Below, piece after piece: positions 7,784-16,263 of a stretch of DNA of 64,000 nucleotides. A model generated the notes under the pieces. The model was not told the DNA's origin. It saw nothing but the letters and a program-made list of their open reading frames with translations, and ran no database searches. The DNA comes from Candidatus Thiodiazotropha endoloripes (GTDB lineage Bacteria; Pseudomonadota; Gammaproteobacteria; Chromatiales; Chromatiaceae), in assembly GCF_001708965.1 (NCBI RefSeq), contig NZ_LVJW01000006.1, positions 186,001 through 250,000 of the forward strand. The letters run 5' to 3'. Every line of letters starts with the position of its first letter. Positions within the stretch are counted from its first letter, which is position 1. The position numbers and the translations under genes are program-made.

Positions 7784-9301
7784 ATGCATCCAGCAGGACA
7801 GGTCATAGAGGCACGCCTTCAACACCTTGAAACCCACCTGGAACAGGAAAACCCCATACTCCTCAGCACAGTTCAAAGCTTTCGTGTACTCGACTCGGTA
7901 GCCTTTCGCATGGGACTGCTGGAGGGTGACAGTTCATTCGCCACCCAAATCCCCTGGTGGCCGCTGATCTCGATTCTAGGCACCTTCTCAGCGGGCAAAT
8001 CGACCTTCATCAACCACTATATCGGTGACAAGATTCAGCGCTCCGGCAACCAGGCGGTCGACGACAAGTTTACCGTCATCTGTTATAGCAAAGAGGCTAC
8101 AGCCCACGCCCTGCCAGGTGTGGCACTCGATTCTGATCCAAGATTCCCGTTCTACCAGATGTCGGATGAGATCGAAAAGGTCGCCAAAGGGGAAGGCGAC
8201 AGAATCGACGCCTATCTGCAACTGAAGACGTGCCCAAGCCAGCAGCTGCGGGGTAAAATATTGATCGACTCCCCCGGATTCGATGCGGATGCACAACGCA
8301 CCTCCACCCTGCGCATTACCGACCACATCATCGACCTGTCCGATCTGGTGCTGGTCTTTTTCGATGCCCGCCACCCGGAACCCGGGGCGATGCAGGATAC
8401 CCTGAGCCACCTAATCGAACGTACCATCCATCGCAACGATACCGGCAAGTTCCTCTACATTCTCAATCAGATCGACACCACCGCCCGGGAGAACAACCCG
8501 GAAGACGTGATTGCCGCCTGGCAACGGGCCCTGGGGGAGAGAGGGCTCACCGCCGGACGCTTCTATGCCATCTACAATCCTGATGCCGCTGTACCGATCG
8601 AGGATGAAGCCCTGCGTCAGCGTTATGAAACCAAACGGGATCTCGACTTGAGCGAAATTCACAGCCGCATGGAAGAGGTGGAGATCGAACGGGCCTATCG
8701 TATTGTCGGCGCTCTGGAAAAGACCGCCCGGGATATTGAAGAGCGCTGTGTGCCCCTGGTATCCAGTACCTTGGAAAAATGGCGCAAACGGGTCCTGATC
8801 GGGGACGCAGTGCTGATGGGTATCACACTGCTTGGGTTGCTGATCTACTCGATCAATGCGGGATATTGGCAAGGATTCAGTTTTCAGCCACCCTGGCTGG
8901 CGGCCGACGCCAACAGCCTGATACCCTGGATCGCACTGCTGCTTGTCATCATTCTGCTGACCGCGATTCATTTTACCGTGAGAGGGCTGGCCGCACGCAC
9001 ACTGTTGAAAGGTCTTCGGAAAAAAGCCAAAGAGATGGGCCTGAAGAGCAATCCGGTAGGCTCGTTCATTCGCAGCACCAAACCCTGGCGCTCCATCTTC
9101 AGAAAAAAACCGGCCGGCTGGGGGCGTAAATCCCGTAAACAGCTGACCGATGTAGTGCAGTCCACCGACACCTACATCCAGACCCTGAACGATCAATTCA
9201 CCAATCCTTCAGGCAGTGAGAAACTGCTTGCCGCGGAAACCCCGGCCACAGCTCCCGCAGCAACGGAAACCGCTGATGAATCCCCAGTGGTCAGCAGCTG
9301 A
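7784..9301 (+). CDS. Dynamin-like GTPase with two membrane helices
   Basis: The 505-residue protein has all GTPase signatures of the dynamin superfamily. G1 is GTFSAGKST (residues 66-74), the likely G2 Thr is residue 97, G3 is DSPGFD (162-167) and G4 is NQID (228-231). A helical region follows, then two hydrophobic segments (about 337-357 and 379-399) separated by a short Trp-rich loop, and a basic Lys/Arg-rich stretch before an Ala/Pro/Glu tail. Bacterial dynamin-like proteins bind and remodel membranes in a nucleotide-dependent way; the paired helices suggest stable insertion in the inner membrane. The ATG at 7784 follows a GAGGAGC ribosome site. The gene stands alone, with a hairpin terminator just downstream, so the context gives no partner. 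GTPase class is sure; cellular role is unknown. Confidence 0.88.
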   Translation: MHPAGQVIEARLQHLETHLEQENPILLSTVQSFRVLDSVAFRMGLLEGDSSFATQIPWWPLISILGTFSAGKSTFINHYIGDKIQRSGNQAVDDKFTVICYSKEATAHALPGVALDSDPRFPFYQMSDEIEKVAKGEGDRIDAYLQLKTCPSQQLRGKILIDSPGFDADAQRTSTLRITDHIIDLSDLVLVFFDARHPEPGAMQDTLSHLIERTIHRNDTGKFLYILNQIDTTARENNPEDVIAAWQRALGERGLTAGRFYAIYNPDAAVPIEDEALRQRYETKRDLDLSEIHSRMEEVEIERAYRIVGALEKTARDIEERCVPLVSSTLEKWRKRVLIGDAVLMGITLLGLLIYSINAGYWQGFSFQPPWLAADANSLIPWIALLLVIILLTAIHFTVRGLAARTLLKGLRKKAKEMGLKSNPVGSFIRSTKPWRSIFRKKPAGWGRKSRKQLTDVVQSTDTYIQTLNDQFTNPSGSEKLLAAETPATAPAATETADESPVVSS

Positions 9302-9318
9302 CACCCTCCCAGCCAAGG

Positions 9319-9354
9319 TGACTTGAGGCTGCCTCATGGGGCAGCCTCAAGTCA
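9319..9354 (+). terminator. Terminator-like hairpin after the dynamin gene
   Basis: A perfect 15-bp stem (9319-9333 with 9340-9354) and a six-base loop begins 18 bases after the stop codon. No clear T-run follows, so termination could be of another kind, but the position and perfect stem suit an end-of-transcript structure. Confidence 0.65.
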
Positions 9355-9634
9355 TCAAAGAGAGCAACGTCGGTAGACAATCATTGCGATCAGAAGAAAC
9401 GATTGAGCGGTTATTAGACCCCATCACTGAAGACAGGGGTGTACCGTGGATAGACCGAAGGTTGCTTTAGTCATGGCCTGTTGAGCAGAGACACAGACAG
9501 AGAATAGGGATTATTCCGTTCATTTGGATCAATCGTGAACAAAAACACAGATCCACGCTTTGAATACGAACCAGTCAGGCCATAATAGAGTCTATGAGTA
9601 GCATCACAATGGAACTGATAAGGTCTCGATCGAT
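9355..9634. other. Intergenic region before the FG-GAP lipoprotein
   Basis: About 280 bp after the hairpin with no convincing gene. A short minus-strand open frame (9471-9668) overlaps the lipoprotein start and is not supported. The promoter of the lipoprotein gene should lie here. Confidence 0.4.
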
Positions 9635-11029
9635 ATGAAACCCAATCAACTGCCTGCACTGTTCGCATTGAGCGTTCTATTAGGTCTGCTCATCAGTGGT
9701 TGCGAGGAGACCTATACCAAGGAGGTCGATGAGGATCAGAAGATCTCAGACAGCCGCGGACAGTTCTCCGGTGACCTGGATGACGGAGACCGGTTTGGTG
9801 CGGCACTGGCCAATATCGGCGACCTTGAGGGAGACGGCGTCATCGACCTGGCAGTCGGCTCCCCTTACGATGATGACAACGGTGAGGACCGTGGTGCCGT
9901 CTGGGTACTCTTCCTGGATGACGATGGCCAGGTCGACACCCAGCAGAAGATCTCTGACAGTAAGGGGTCGTTCGATGGTGACCTGGATGACGGGGATCTG
10001 TTCGGCAGCGCCCTCGCCCCGCTGGATGACCTGAATGGTGATGGTTTCAGGGATATCGTGGTCAGTGCGCCAATGGATGATGACGGCGGCACCGATCATG
10101 GGGCGCTCTGGGTCCTGTTTCTCAAGGACGACGGGACGGTGGAGTCATACCAGAAGATCTCTGAAGAGTCCGGTGAGTTGAATGAAAACCTCGATGCGGA
10201 TGACCAGTTCGGCCATGCCGTGGCGAATATCGGCGACCTCAACAACGATGGCATTACCGATCTGGCGGTTGGTATGCCCAACGATGATGATGGCGGTACC
10301 GATCGGGGCGCCGTCTGGATTCTCTTCATGAACAGTGACGGCACGGTCAGCGCGCGGCAGAAAATCTCCTCCGAAAAGGGCGGCCTGGAGCGCAAACCGA
10401 ATGATGGAGATCGGTTTGGCAGCTCGGTAACCGCCGTCGGCGACCTGGACGATGACGGAGTGATCGATATTGCAGTGGGTACCAGTGGAGATGACGATGG
10501 GGGTACTGATCGCGGTGCGGTGTGGGTGCTGTTCCTGAACAGCGACGGCACGGTGGATGGCCTGAAGCGAATTTCACACAACCGGGGCGGGCTGGAGGAT
10601 CAGCTCAGTGATGGAGACCGCTTCGGTAGTGCTCTGGCCAATCTGGGTGACCTCAACAACGACGGCAACGATGATCTGATGGTCGGCGCACCGGGGAGTG
10701 ACGATGGCGGCAGCAACCGGGGGGCCACCTGGGTTCTGTTCATGCAGGGTGATGGTGAAATCATCTCAGCCTCCAAGATATCCGATACAGAAGGGGATTT
10801 TGACGGCAGCCTGAATGACAACGATCAATTTGGCAGTTCCTTGGCCGGTATCGGCGACCTGAATGAGGATGAGCATCAGGATCTGGCAGTTGGCGCACCC
10901 TTTGATGACAATGGCGGAACCGATAAAGGCGCAACCTGGATTCTCTTCCTGGGGCCGACTGAGAGTCACTATGACACCAGTGAGGGGATCATTTTCGGTT
11001 CCCTTTCCAGTGCCATTCAACAGCAATAG
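9635..11029 (+). CDS. FG-GAP repeat lipoprotein (integrin-alpha-like beta-propeller)
   Basis: The 464-residue product has a lipoprotein signal with lipobox LISGC, Cys23 being the lipidation site. The next residues are Glu-Glu, not Asp, so outer membrane sorting is expected. Residues 35 to about 448 are six consecutive repeats of almost exactly 69 residues. Each contains FG, GDL, an Asp-rich Ca2+-binding loop (for example DLNGDGFRD) and a VGxP ending, matching FG-GAP propeller blades. Each blade then adds a DDDGG-type acidic loop and WVLFL strand. Such domains bind calcium and mediate protein or surface contacts. The protein is very acidic. It has no obvious partner gene. Family assignment is firm; ligand unknown. 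Confidence 0.9.
   Translation: MKPNQLPALFALSVLLGLLISGCEETYTKEVDEDQKISDSRGQFSGDLDDGDRFGAALANIGDLEGDGVIDLAVGSPYDDDNGEDRGAVWVLFLDDDGQVDTQQKISDSKGSFDGDLDDGDLFGSALAPLDDLNGDGFRDIVVSAPMDDDGGTDHGALWVLFLKDDGTVESYQKISEESGELNENLDADDQFGHAVANIGDLNNDGITDLAVGMPNDDDGGTDRGAVWILFMNSDGTVSARQKISSEKGGLERKPNDGDRFGSSVTAVGDLDDDGVIDIAVGTSGDDDGGTDRGAVWVLFLNSDGTVDGLKRISHNRGGLEDQLSDGDRFGSALANLGDLNNDGNDDLMVGAPGSDDGGSNRGATWVLFMQGDGEIISASKISDTEGDFDGSLNDNDQFGSSLAGIGDLNEDEHQDLAVGAPFDDNGGTDKGATWILFLGPTESHYDTSEGIIFGSLSSAIQQQ
9737..10978 (+). repeat. Six 207-bp tandem intragenic repeats
   Basis: The six FG-GAP blades are encoded by units of 207 bp that keep register throughout, with recurring blocks such as the codons for QKIS, GDRFGS and RGAVWVLF. 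They are similar but not identical at DNA level, so this is an old array that could still recombine. It is coding repetition, not a CRISPR or satellite. Confidence 0.85.
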
Positions 11030-11055
11030 TATTGCTCTTCATCAAAGCGAGTGAT

Positions 11056-11120
11056 TAGCCGCAAATAGAACTACAGCTGTTTGCGATATTTATACGGTGA
11101 ATGAGGTGTATTTGCGGCTA
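11056..11120. terminator. Long inverted repeat between convergent genes
   Basis: Twelve-base arms at 11056-11067 and 11109-11120 are perfect inverted complements with 41 bases between, located between the convergent FG-GAP gene and the GGDEF gene. It could be a bidirectional terminator. Confidence 0.4.
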
Positions 11121-11129
11121 TCGGTTTTA

Positions 11130-11158
11130 GGGCCTGTTAACACGAATCCAATAGGCCC
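11130..11158 (+). repeat. Solo copy of the palindromic-element terminal repeat
   Basis: This 29-base stretch matches the end of the 269-bp element at 21506-21774 (GGGCCTGTTAACACGAATCC), preceded by TA as there. Its own ends, GGGCCT and AGGCCC, are complementary, so it can fold alone. No second copy closes an element nearby. Confidence 0.7.
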
Positions 11159-11170
11159 GAGAAACCAGAC

Positions 11171-12364
11171 TCAATCGTCTACCGGCTCTTTAAAGCGTAT
11201 ACGCCGGTTGCGGCCTTCCCGTTTGCACTCATACATCGCCTGATCAGCCTGTGAGTAGAGCTGATCGACCAGCTGGCTCGGGGTCAGTTTCTGATCGGAA
11301 TTTTTAGTCAATTCAGTCATGCCGATACTGACTGTCAGTTTGATACCGGGATGGCTGTTGCCCATGTTGATGTTGGTCAAACGTTCCTGGATCCGTTGCG
11401 CCATCAGATCAGCACCTTCGATTCCGGCTTCAGGCAACAGGATCACAAACTCTTCCCCACCAACCCGGGCTACCAGATCACCACCCCGTGCTTCGTCCAT
11501 CAGTATTCGGGATATCGCGGCCAGGACCTGATCTCCCACCAGGTGGCCCCATTGATCGTTGACCCGCTTGAAATGGTCGACATCGACCAGCATCAGGCTG
11601 CAAGGCTGTTTGGAGCGGATCGCACGGGATATATGCGCCTCCGCCTCATTGAAGAAGAAGCGGCGATTGTGCAAACCGGTCAGCTCATCCACCATCGAGA
11701 GCTGTTCATAGCGTTTGCGCAAACGATTTGCCTCTTCCAGGGATTTACCCAGTTCTTCGGTTCGTTGATCGATCAGAATTTCCAACTCATGAAGCATCTG
11801 ATGATTGTAGAGAATCTGTCCCAGGCAGCTGCTGAAAAGGCTTAAGGTATGCTGTTGCCAGGGCTCGAAATACTCCGCCATGGGGTGTGAGGCATTGAGT
11901 ACGCCAAGGACCTTATCGCCCATTTTTATCGGCGCACTGATCAACGACCCGGGCATATCGGAGACAGTTGAGTCGTGAGGTTTGAATTCACTGCTCTGAC
12001 TGCAATCCCGACAGTACTGCAGCTGTGCGGAACTGTAGGCGATACCCACGATACCTTCCCCGGGCTTGAACGCCATACTGTCTGCTGTGGCTCTTGCGCT
12101 TGGCGTACCGGTGATCTCCGCATGGGACTCTGCCATGCTACGGCCTGATACACATCGCAATACGCCCGCTTCCATACGAAACACAGAGCAGTGATCGATA
12201 TTCTGATAGCGCACCAGTTCATCCAACGCTTCGGCCAGCAGTTCCGCTTCGGTAACCCGCTCAAGATTGATTTGAGAGAGCGCCCGAAGAGCGGACAGGG
12301 AGTCAAGTAGATTGAAAAAGCGTTCTCTTAAGTCCATCGATGTCTGGTTAAACGAAAGATCCAT
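11171..12364 (-). CDS. GAF-GGDEF diguanylate cyclase
   Basis: This 397-residue cytoplasmic protein has an N-terminal GAF-like sensor domain (about residues 40-190), a coiled-coil linker (about 190-222) and a GGDEF domain. The active-site loop is GGEEF (302-306), a functional variant, and RGGD at 293-296 matches the RxxD inhibitory site at the standard spacing. It should therefore make c-di-GMP from two GTP with product feedback. The GAF domain would sense a small ligand or redox state; Cys118 and Cys121 in YCRDC could matter. An AGGAG lies six bases before the ATG. The HDOD gene ends 12 bp upstream, so the two form one operon. Confidence 0.92.
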   Translation of the reverse strand: MDLSFNQTSMDLRERFFNLLDSLSALRALSQINLERVTEAELLAEALDELVRYQNIDHCSVFRMEAGVLRCVSGRSMAESHAEITGTPSARATADSMAFKPGEGIVGIAYSSAQLQYCRDCSQSSEFKPHDSTVSDMPGSLISAPIKMGDKVLGVLNASHPMAEYFEPWQQHTLSLFSSCLGQILYNHQMLHELEILIDQRTEELGKSLEEANRLRKRYEQLSMVDELTGLHNRRFFFNEAEAHISRAIRSKQPCSLMLVDVDHFKRVNDQWGHLVGDQVLAAISRILMDEARGGDLVARVGGEEFVILLPEAGIEGADLMAQRIQERLTNINMGNSHPGIKLTVSIGMTELTKNSDQKLTPSQLVDQLYSQADQAMYECKREGRNRRIRFKEPVDD

Positions 12365-12376
12365 GGGACACTCCTG

Positions 12377-13243
12377 TCAACTTGCCAACATATTGGCAAT
12401 GACCTTGATCTCCTCTTCTTCGTCGATAAAACCGCTCTTCACCACCGCGATGGTCTCAGCCGACAAACCACAACAGTCCGAAAGCTCCGATGTGCAATCC
12501 ATAACCGGTTGCTGCTCCTGTTCAGCCTCAGAGAGCCAGCAGGAGACTGCACCAACCAGAGTTACCTCTTTGGTATGCTGGGAATCGCCAGGCTGATTGG
12601 CTTGGGCAATGGCTGATACCACCAGCTCCGGCAGGTGCCATCGATCCGCAAGCCAGGCCCCGGCCTGCCGGTGATTGATACCGAGCATCTCTGTTTCCAG
12701 CGTCAGAATATCCGCATCACTTCCCTGCTGGCGCTTCTGCACAAGCACCTTGTCATAATCTTCCGGAAACAGATGCACCAGAACCAGGACACCGATCTTC
12801 ATCAACAATCCGGCCAGATAGACCGCATCCGGATCCGGTGGCTCTGAGGTGGTGCTGCGAACGCTGAGATGTCTGGCCAGAATCGCAGTGGAGAGGGATT
12901 CAAGCCAATACTGTTTGATATCGAACTGATGGCAGTTTGAAATATCGAAAGCGCCGCTGACCGCAATACTGAAGGCCAGGCTTTTCACCATATTCAGACC
13001 CAATACACGAATAATTGCATCCTCAACCCTGAGCACCGGATTCTGCTGCCCAAAGTATGCCGAATTGGCCAATCCCAGAATCCGTGCACTCAATCCAGGA
13101 TCCTGATCGATCGCTTCAGCCAGTTTGTTAAGTGCCAGGTCCTCTTCGGTCAACAGCGCAAGCAGTCGGGTTGCGGTTGTTGAAAGTGGGGGTAGGTGCT
13201 GCAGTTTGAGCACCTGGTCTTTCGCTTGTCTGGCCGTTTGCAT
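12377..13243 (-). CDS. HDOD-domain signalling protein
   Basis: The 288-residue protein is largely one HDOD domain (about residues 15-215), seen in LPPLSTTATRLLALL, the IDQDPGLSARILGLANSAYFG block and DAIIRVLGLNMVKSLAF. HDOD proteins resemble HD phosphohydrolases but lack the metal-binding His-Asp pair and act as scaffolds in signalling and stress circuits. The C-terminal part is helical and ends in an acidic DEEEE stretch. It sits directly upstream of the GAF-GGDEF gene in the same operon, so it probably acts in the same c-di-GMP pathway. No good ribosome site precedes the ATG at 13243. It is transcribed divergently from the Nudix-nadA unit. Confidence 0.88.
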   Translation of the reverse strand: MQTARQAKDQVLKLQHLPPLSTTATRLLALLTEEDLALNKLAEAIDQDPGLSARILGLANSAYFGQQNPVLRVEDAIIRVLGLNMVKSLAFSIAVSGAFDISNCHQFDIKQYWLESLSTAILARHLSVRSTTSEPPDPDAVYLAGLLMKIGVLVLVHLFPEDYDKVLVQKRQQGSDADILTLETEMLGINHRQAGAWLADRWHLPELVVSAIAQANQPGDSQHTKEVTLVGAVSCWLSEAEQEQQPVMDCTSELSDCCGLSAETIAVVKSGFIDEEEEIKVIANMLAS

Positions 13244-13336
13244 CGTTATATTTTGATTAGGGATAAATGGTATTACTTCCTTACACCCTTAGCGGCATCA
13301 ACAGGTTGATCTTTAACCTCCCATTTAACTCAGGAT

Positions 13337-13365
13337 TTGATTTTTCAGGATGGTGTACTTACTAC
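13337..13365 (+). promoter_or_regulatory. Possible promoter of the Nudix-nadA operon
   Basis: TTGATT at 13337-13342 and TACTAC at 13360-13365 are spaced by 17 bases. The -10 match is weak, but it coincides with the palindrome at 13360-13381, an arrangement that would suit repression. Confidence 0.35.
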
Positions 13366-13381
13366 ACTAACCAGTGTAGTA
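13360..13381. promoter_or_regulatory. Candidate operator (perfect 9-4-9 palindrome)
   Basis: TACTACACT and AGTGTAGTA are perfect inverted complements around a four-base AACC centre. It lies about 85 bp upstream of the Nudix gene and on the other side faces the HDOD promoter region. Because the first gene of the operon is NrtR-like and the second is nadA, autoregulation of NAD synthesis is the natural reading, but this is inference. Confidence 0.6.
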
Positions 13382-13466
13382 TGGCCTCAACTATGGCATA
13401 TCGACTTTATCAACCTGTTTAGCGGGCAGGCATCAGCCGTGCTCACATCGATTGACCAACACTCAA

Positions 13467-14144
13467 ATGAACTCACAGCGCTACATTTATCCCTATCCTC
13501 ACCCTGCTGTGACCACCGATGTGGTGCTGTTTACCATCCAGATGGATACTCTGTCCGTACTTCTGATTGAGCGTAAAAATCCCCCTTTTCAGGGCATGTG
13601 GGCACTACCGGGAGGCTTTCTCGACATTGCGGAAGACCTGGAATCCTGTGCCAAAAGAGAGTTGCAGGAAGAGACCGGAATCAAAGGCATCTATCTTGAA
13701 CAGCTCGGCACCTTCGGTGCACCGCAAAGAGATCCACGGGAGCGGGTGATCAGTGTCACCTATTTTGCCTTGAGCCCTTCGGACCATCTCTGCCCCAGGG
13801 CTTCGAGCGATGCCGCAGAGGCAGCCTGGTTCCCGATCAATGAGTTGCCGGAGTTGGCCTTCGACCATGCTCAGATCATCAGCCTGGCAAGGCAACGGCT
13901 GATCGCCAAACTGGGCTACAGCACCATCGCCTTTCAGATGCTGCCCGAGACATTTACCCTGAGTCAGTTGCAATCTGTCTACGAAGTCCTGCTCAACGAA
14001 GCTTTGGACAAGCGAAATTTCCGCAAGGCGATTCTGGCCCGTAACATCATTCGCGAGACCGGTGAAACTGCCAGACACGGCAATCACCGTCCTGCAAAAA
14101 TCTACCAGGTCCTCAATCCGAGACAGGTTGAGATCATCAAATAG
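13467..14144 (+). CDS. NrtR-like Nudix protein with winged-helix C-terminus
   Basis: The protein has an N-terminal Nudix domain and a C-terminal DNA-binding-like winged helix ([14 protein letters not shown] then [11 protein letters not shown]), the architecture of NrtR, the ADP-ribose-responsive repressor of NAD genes. The Nudix box is complete (G-x5-E-x7-RELQEETGI, about residues 50-72), so ADP-ribose or sugar-nucleotide hydrolysis is possible; many dedicated NrtR repressors have lost this box. It precedes nadA by 14 bp, which supports a role in NAD metabolism. The ATG at 13467 is preferred over a TTG at 13452; neither has a strong ribosome site. Repressor, hydrolase or both remain open. Confidence 0.82.
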   Translation: MNSQRYIYPYPHPAVTTDVVLFTIQMDTLSVLLIERKNPPFQGMWALPGGFLDIAEDLESCAKRELQEETGIKGIYLEQLGTFGAPQRDPRERVISVTYFALSPSDHLCPRASSDAAEAAWFPINELPELAFDHAQIISLARQRLIAKLGYSTIAFQMLPETFTLSQLQSVYEVLLNEALDKRNFRKAILARNIIRETGETARHGNHRPAKIYQVLNPRQVEIIK

Positions 14145-14158
14145 TCAACGAGACATTC

Positions 14159-15223
14159 ATGAACATCGAATCTTTGAAACTGCCCGAGATTAAAGTCCCT
14201 GAACACCCCCGATGGCCAACGCTTTCGGAGCAGGAGAAGCAACAGCTGAAGCAGCAGATCCGCGACAAGTTACACCAACAGAAGGCGGTGATCGTTGCCC
14301 ACTACTATACCGATCCAGAACTACAGGCCCTGGCGGAAGAGACTGGTGGTTGCGTAGCGGACTCCCTGGAGATGGCCAGATTCGGAACTCAGCAGGAGGC
14401 GCAGACCCTGGTGGTTTGCGGGGTTCGTTTCATGGGCGAAACCTCGAAAATTCTCAATCCGGAGAAACGGGTCATCATGCCCGACCTGAATGCCACCTGC
14501 TCACTCGACGAGGGCTGCCCGGCCGATCTGTTCAGCACTTTCTGTGATGCCCACCCTGAGCATACGGTGGTGGTCTACGCCAACACCAGTGCTGAGGTGA
14601 AAGCCCGCTCCGACTGGGTGGTCACCTCCGGGATCGCTATGCCCATCGTCGAACATCTTGCAGCCAAAGGTGAGAAGATTCTGTGGGGACCCGATCGCCA
14701 TCTGGGCAGCTATGTGCAGCGTGTCACCGGCGCGGATATGCTGATGTGGCCAGGCTCCTGTGTGGTGCATGAGGAGTTCAAAGCCGTGGCCCTTGAAAGA
14801 ATTCGCCGTCTGCATCCGGATGCAGCCGTGCTGGTCCACCCGGAGTCACCGGAAAATGTCATCCAGCAGGCCGATGTCATCGGCTCCACCACCGCACTGA
14901 TCAAAGCGGTTGCCAACATGGACAATCAGGAGTTCATCGTCGCTACCGATGGAGGCATCTTCTATAAGATGCAGCAGATGGCCCCGGAGAAGACCCTGAT
15001 CGAGGCACCGACCGCCGGCGAAGGGGCTACCTGTGTCAGCTGCGCCCACTGTCCCTGGATGGGGATGAATGCGCTGCAGAATCTCAACCAGGTTCTTGAG
15101 TCTGGCGCCAATCAGATCGAGATCGACCCGGGGATACGTGAACAGGCGGTGATTCCGATCCAGCGGATGCTCGATTTTGCAGCCCATCAGGGTATAGGCA
15201 TGCGCAACAAGGGAAATGCCTGA
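14159..15223 (+). CDS. nadA: Quinolinate synthase A
   Basis: NadA condenses iminoaspartate with dihydroxyacetone phosphate to quinolinate, the precursor of NAD, using a 4Fe-4S cluster. The 354-residue length is usual. Conserved landmarks are [15 protein letters not shown] near residue 46, ADSLEMARF near 67 and the three cluster cysteines expected at Cys114, Cys201 and Cys298, the last in [10 protein letters not shown]. The gene follows the NrtR-like Nudix gene with 14 bp between them and is probably co-regulated with it. No nadB or nadC is present in the window. Confidence 0.97.
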   Translation: MNIESLKLPEIKVPEHPRWPTLSEQEKQQLKQQIRDKLHQQKAVIVAHYYTDPELQALAEETGGCVADSLEMARFGTQQEAQTLVVCGVRFMGETSKILNPEKRVIMPDLNATCSLDEGCPADLFSTFCDAHPEHTVVVYANTSAEVKARSDWVVTSGIAMPIVEHLAAKGEKILWGPDRHLGSYVQRVTGADMLMWPGSCVVHEEFKAVALERIRRLHPDAAVLVHPESPENVIQQADVIGSTTALIKAVANMDNQEFIVATDGGIFYKMQQMAPEKTLIEAPTAGEGATCVSCAHCPWMGMNALQNLNQVLESGANQIEIDPGIREQAVIPIQRMLDFAAHQGIGMRNKGNA

Positions 15224-15393
15224 TCCGGAAGACTCTGACAAAATGGTGATTGCTATCTCTGACGTTGTCTAAACTTCAGATATGACATGAGCGAATGTAA
15301 AAACTCTCTTTCCATGTTAGGGCCTGTTCAGATGGAGTAACATAAGCTCGAGATTAATCGAGTGACTCCAGCTTAAGGAGAATCGGATCCTTC
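15224..15393. other. Intergenic region with repeat remnants
   Basis: The 170-bp gap contains TAGGGCCTGTT (15318-15328) and ACATGAGCGAATG (around 15287-15299). Both also occur inside the 269-bp element at 21506-21774, so this may be a decayed relative. A CTCGA-TCGAG inverted repeat follows at 15347-15362. The promoter of the sterol-desaturase-like gene should also be here. Confidence 0.45.
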
Positions 15394-16263
15394 ATGACAG
15401 ACATTATTCTCGACTATGAACTGACCATCCGCCTGATCGCGTTTTTCTCTATTTTTGCCGTGATGGCAGGCTGGGAAGCGGTACAACCCTGTCGTCAGCA
15501 ACGCTTTACCAGAAGTCAGCGCTGGTTTGCCAACCTGGGAATCACCCTGCTCAATACCCTGCTGTTGCGTTTGCTGTTTCCCACAGCTGCAGTGGGATTT
15601 GCTGCATTCGCCGAAGCGAAGGGCTGGGGGCTGCTCAACGAGATACAACTGCCCTTCTGGCTCAGCGTGATCATCGCCGTGACACTGATGGATATGGTTA
15701 TCTATCTGCAGCATGTGATGGTTCACGCGGTCCCCGCACTGTGGCGTCTGCATCGGGTACATCATGCCGATCCGGACTACGACCTGACCACCGGCGCCCG
15801 CTTCCATCCGATCGAGATTCTGCTCTCCATGCTGATCAAAATCGCCACCATTGCGGCTTTGGGTCCACCGGTCATCGCGGTATTGATCTTCGAGGTGATA
15901 CTCAACGGCATGGCAATGTTCAACCATGGCAATGTCTCCCTGCCAAAGCCCCTCGACCGGCTAATGCGCTGGTTGGTGGTGACACCGGATATGCATCGGG
16001 TACACCACTCGGTCATTCCCGGGGAGACCAACAGCAACTTCGGCTTCAATCTGTCGATCTGGGACCGCCTGATGGGCACCTACAGGGCGGCACCGAAACT
16101 TGGCCATATCGGGATGCAGATCGGCGTCAACTCGCTGCAGGATCCGCAGTTGACGACGAAGCTGAACGGGTTGCTGAAAATCCCGTTTCTAAAGAATACC
16201 CAGGGTGGAGACGATTATAATGTTCAAGATCGCACCTGGCCGGGTCAAGGAGACAACCTTTGA
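15394..16263 (+). CDS. Sterol desaturase / fatty acid hydroxylase family membrane protein
   Basis: This 289-residue membrane protein belongs to the di-iron fatty acid hydroxylase superfamily. The histidine clusters that bind two irons are visible: HVMVH (107-111), HRVHH (120-124), single His at 138 and 178, and HRVHH (201-205). Hydrophobic segments at about 10-30, 48-72, 88-106 and 148-172 place the active site on the cytoplasmic face. Family members hydroxylate or desaturate lipids; the bacterial substrate is unknown. The ATG at 15394 has an AAGGAG 13 bases upstream, which is distant. The stop overlaps the TTG start of the next gene, indicating coupling. Confidence 0.88.
   Translation: MTDIILDYELTIRLIAFFSIFAVMAGWEAVQPCRQQRFTRSQRWFANLGITLLNTLLLRLLFPTAAVGFAAFAEAKGWGLLNEIQLPFWLSVIIAVTLMDMVIYLQHVMVHAVPALWRLHRVHHADPDYDLTTGARFHPIEILLSMLIKIATIAALGPPVIAVLIFEVILNGMAMFNHGNVSLPKPLDRLMRWLVVTPDMHRVHHSVIPGETNSNFGFNLSIWDRLMGTYRAAPKLGHIGMQIGVNSLQDPQLTTKLNGLLKIPFLKNTQGGDDYNVQDRTWPGQGDNL

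Noticed and set aside
9471-9668. 65-codon minus-strand frame before the FG-GAP gene
   Set aside because: It overlaps the lipoprotein signal sequence and has no supporting start signal.
9737-10978. Regular direct repeats suggesting a CRISPR or satellite array
   Set aside because: The units are 207 bp, in frame and encode FG-GAP blades, so this is coding repetition.
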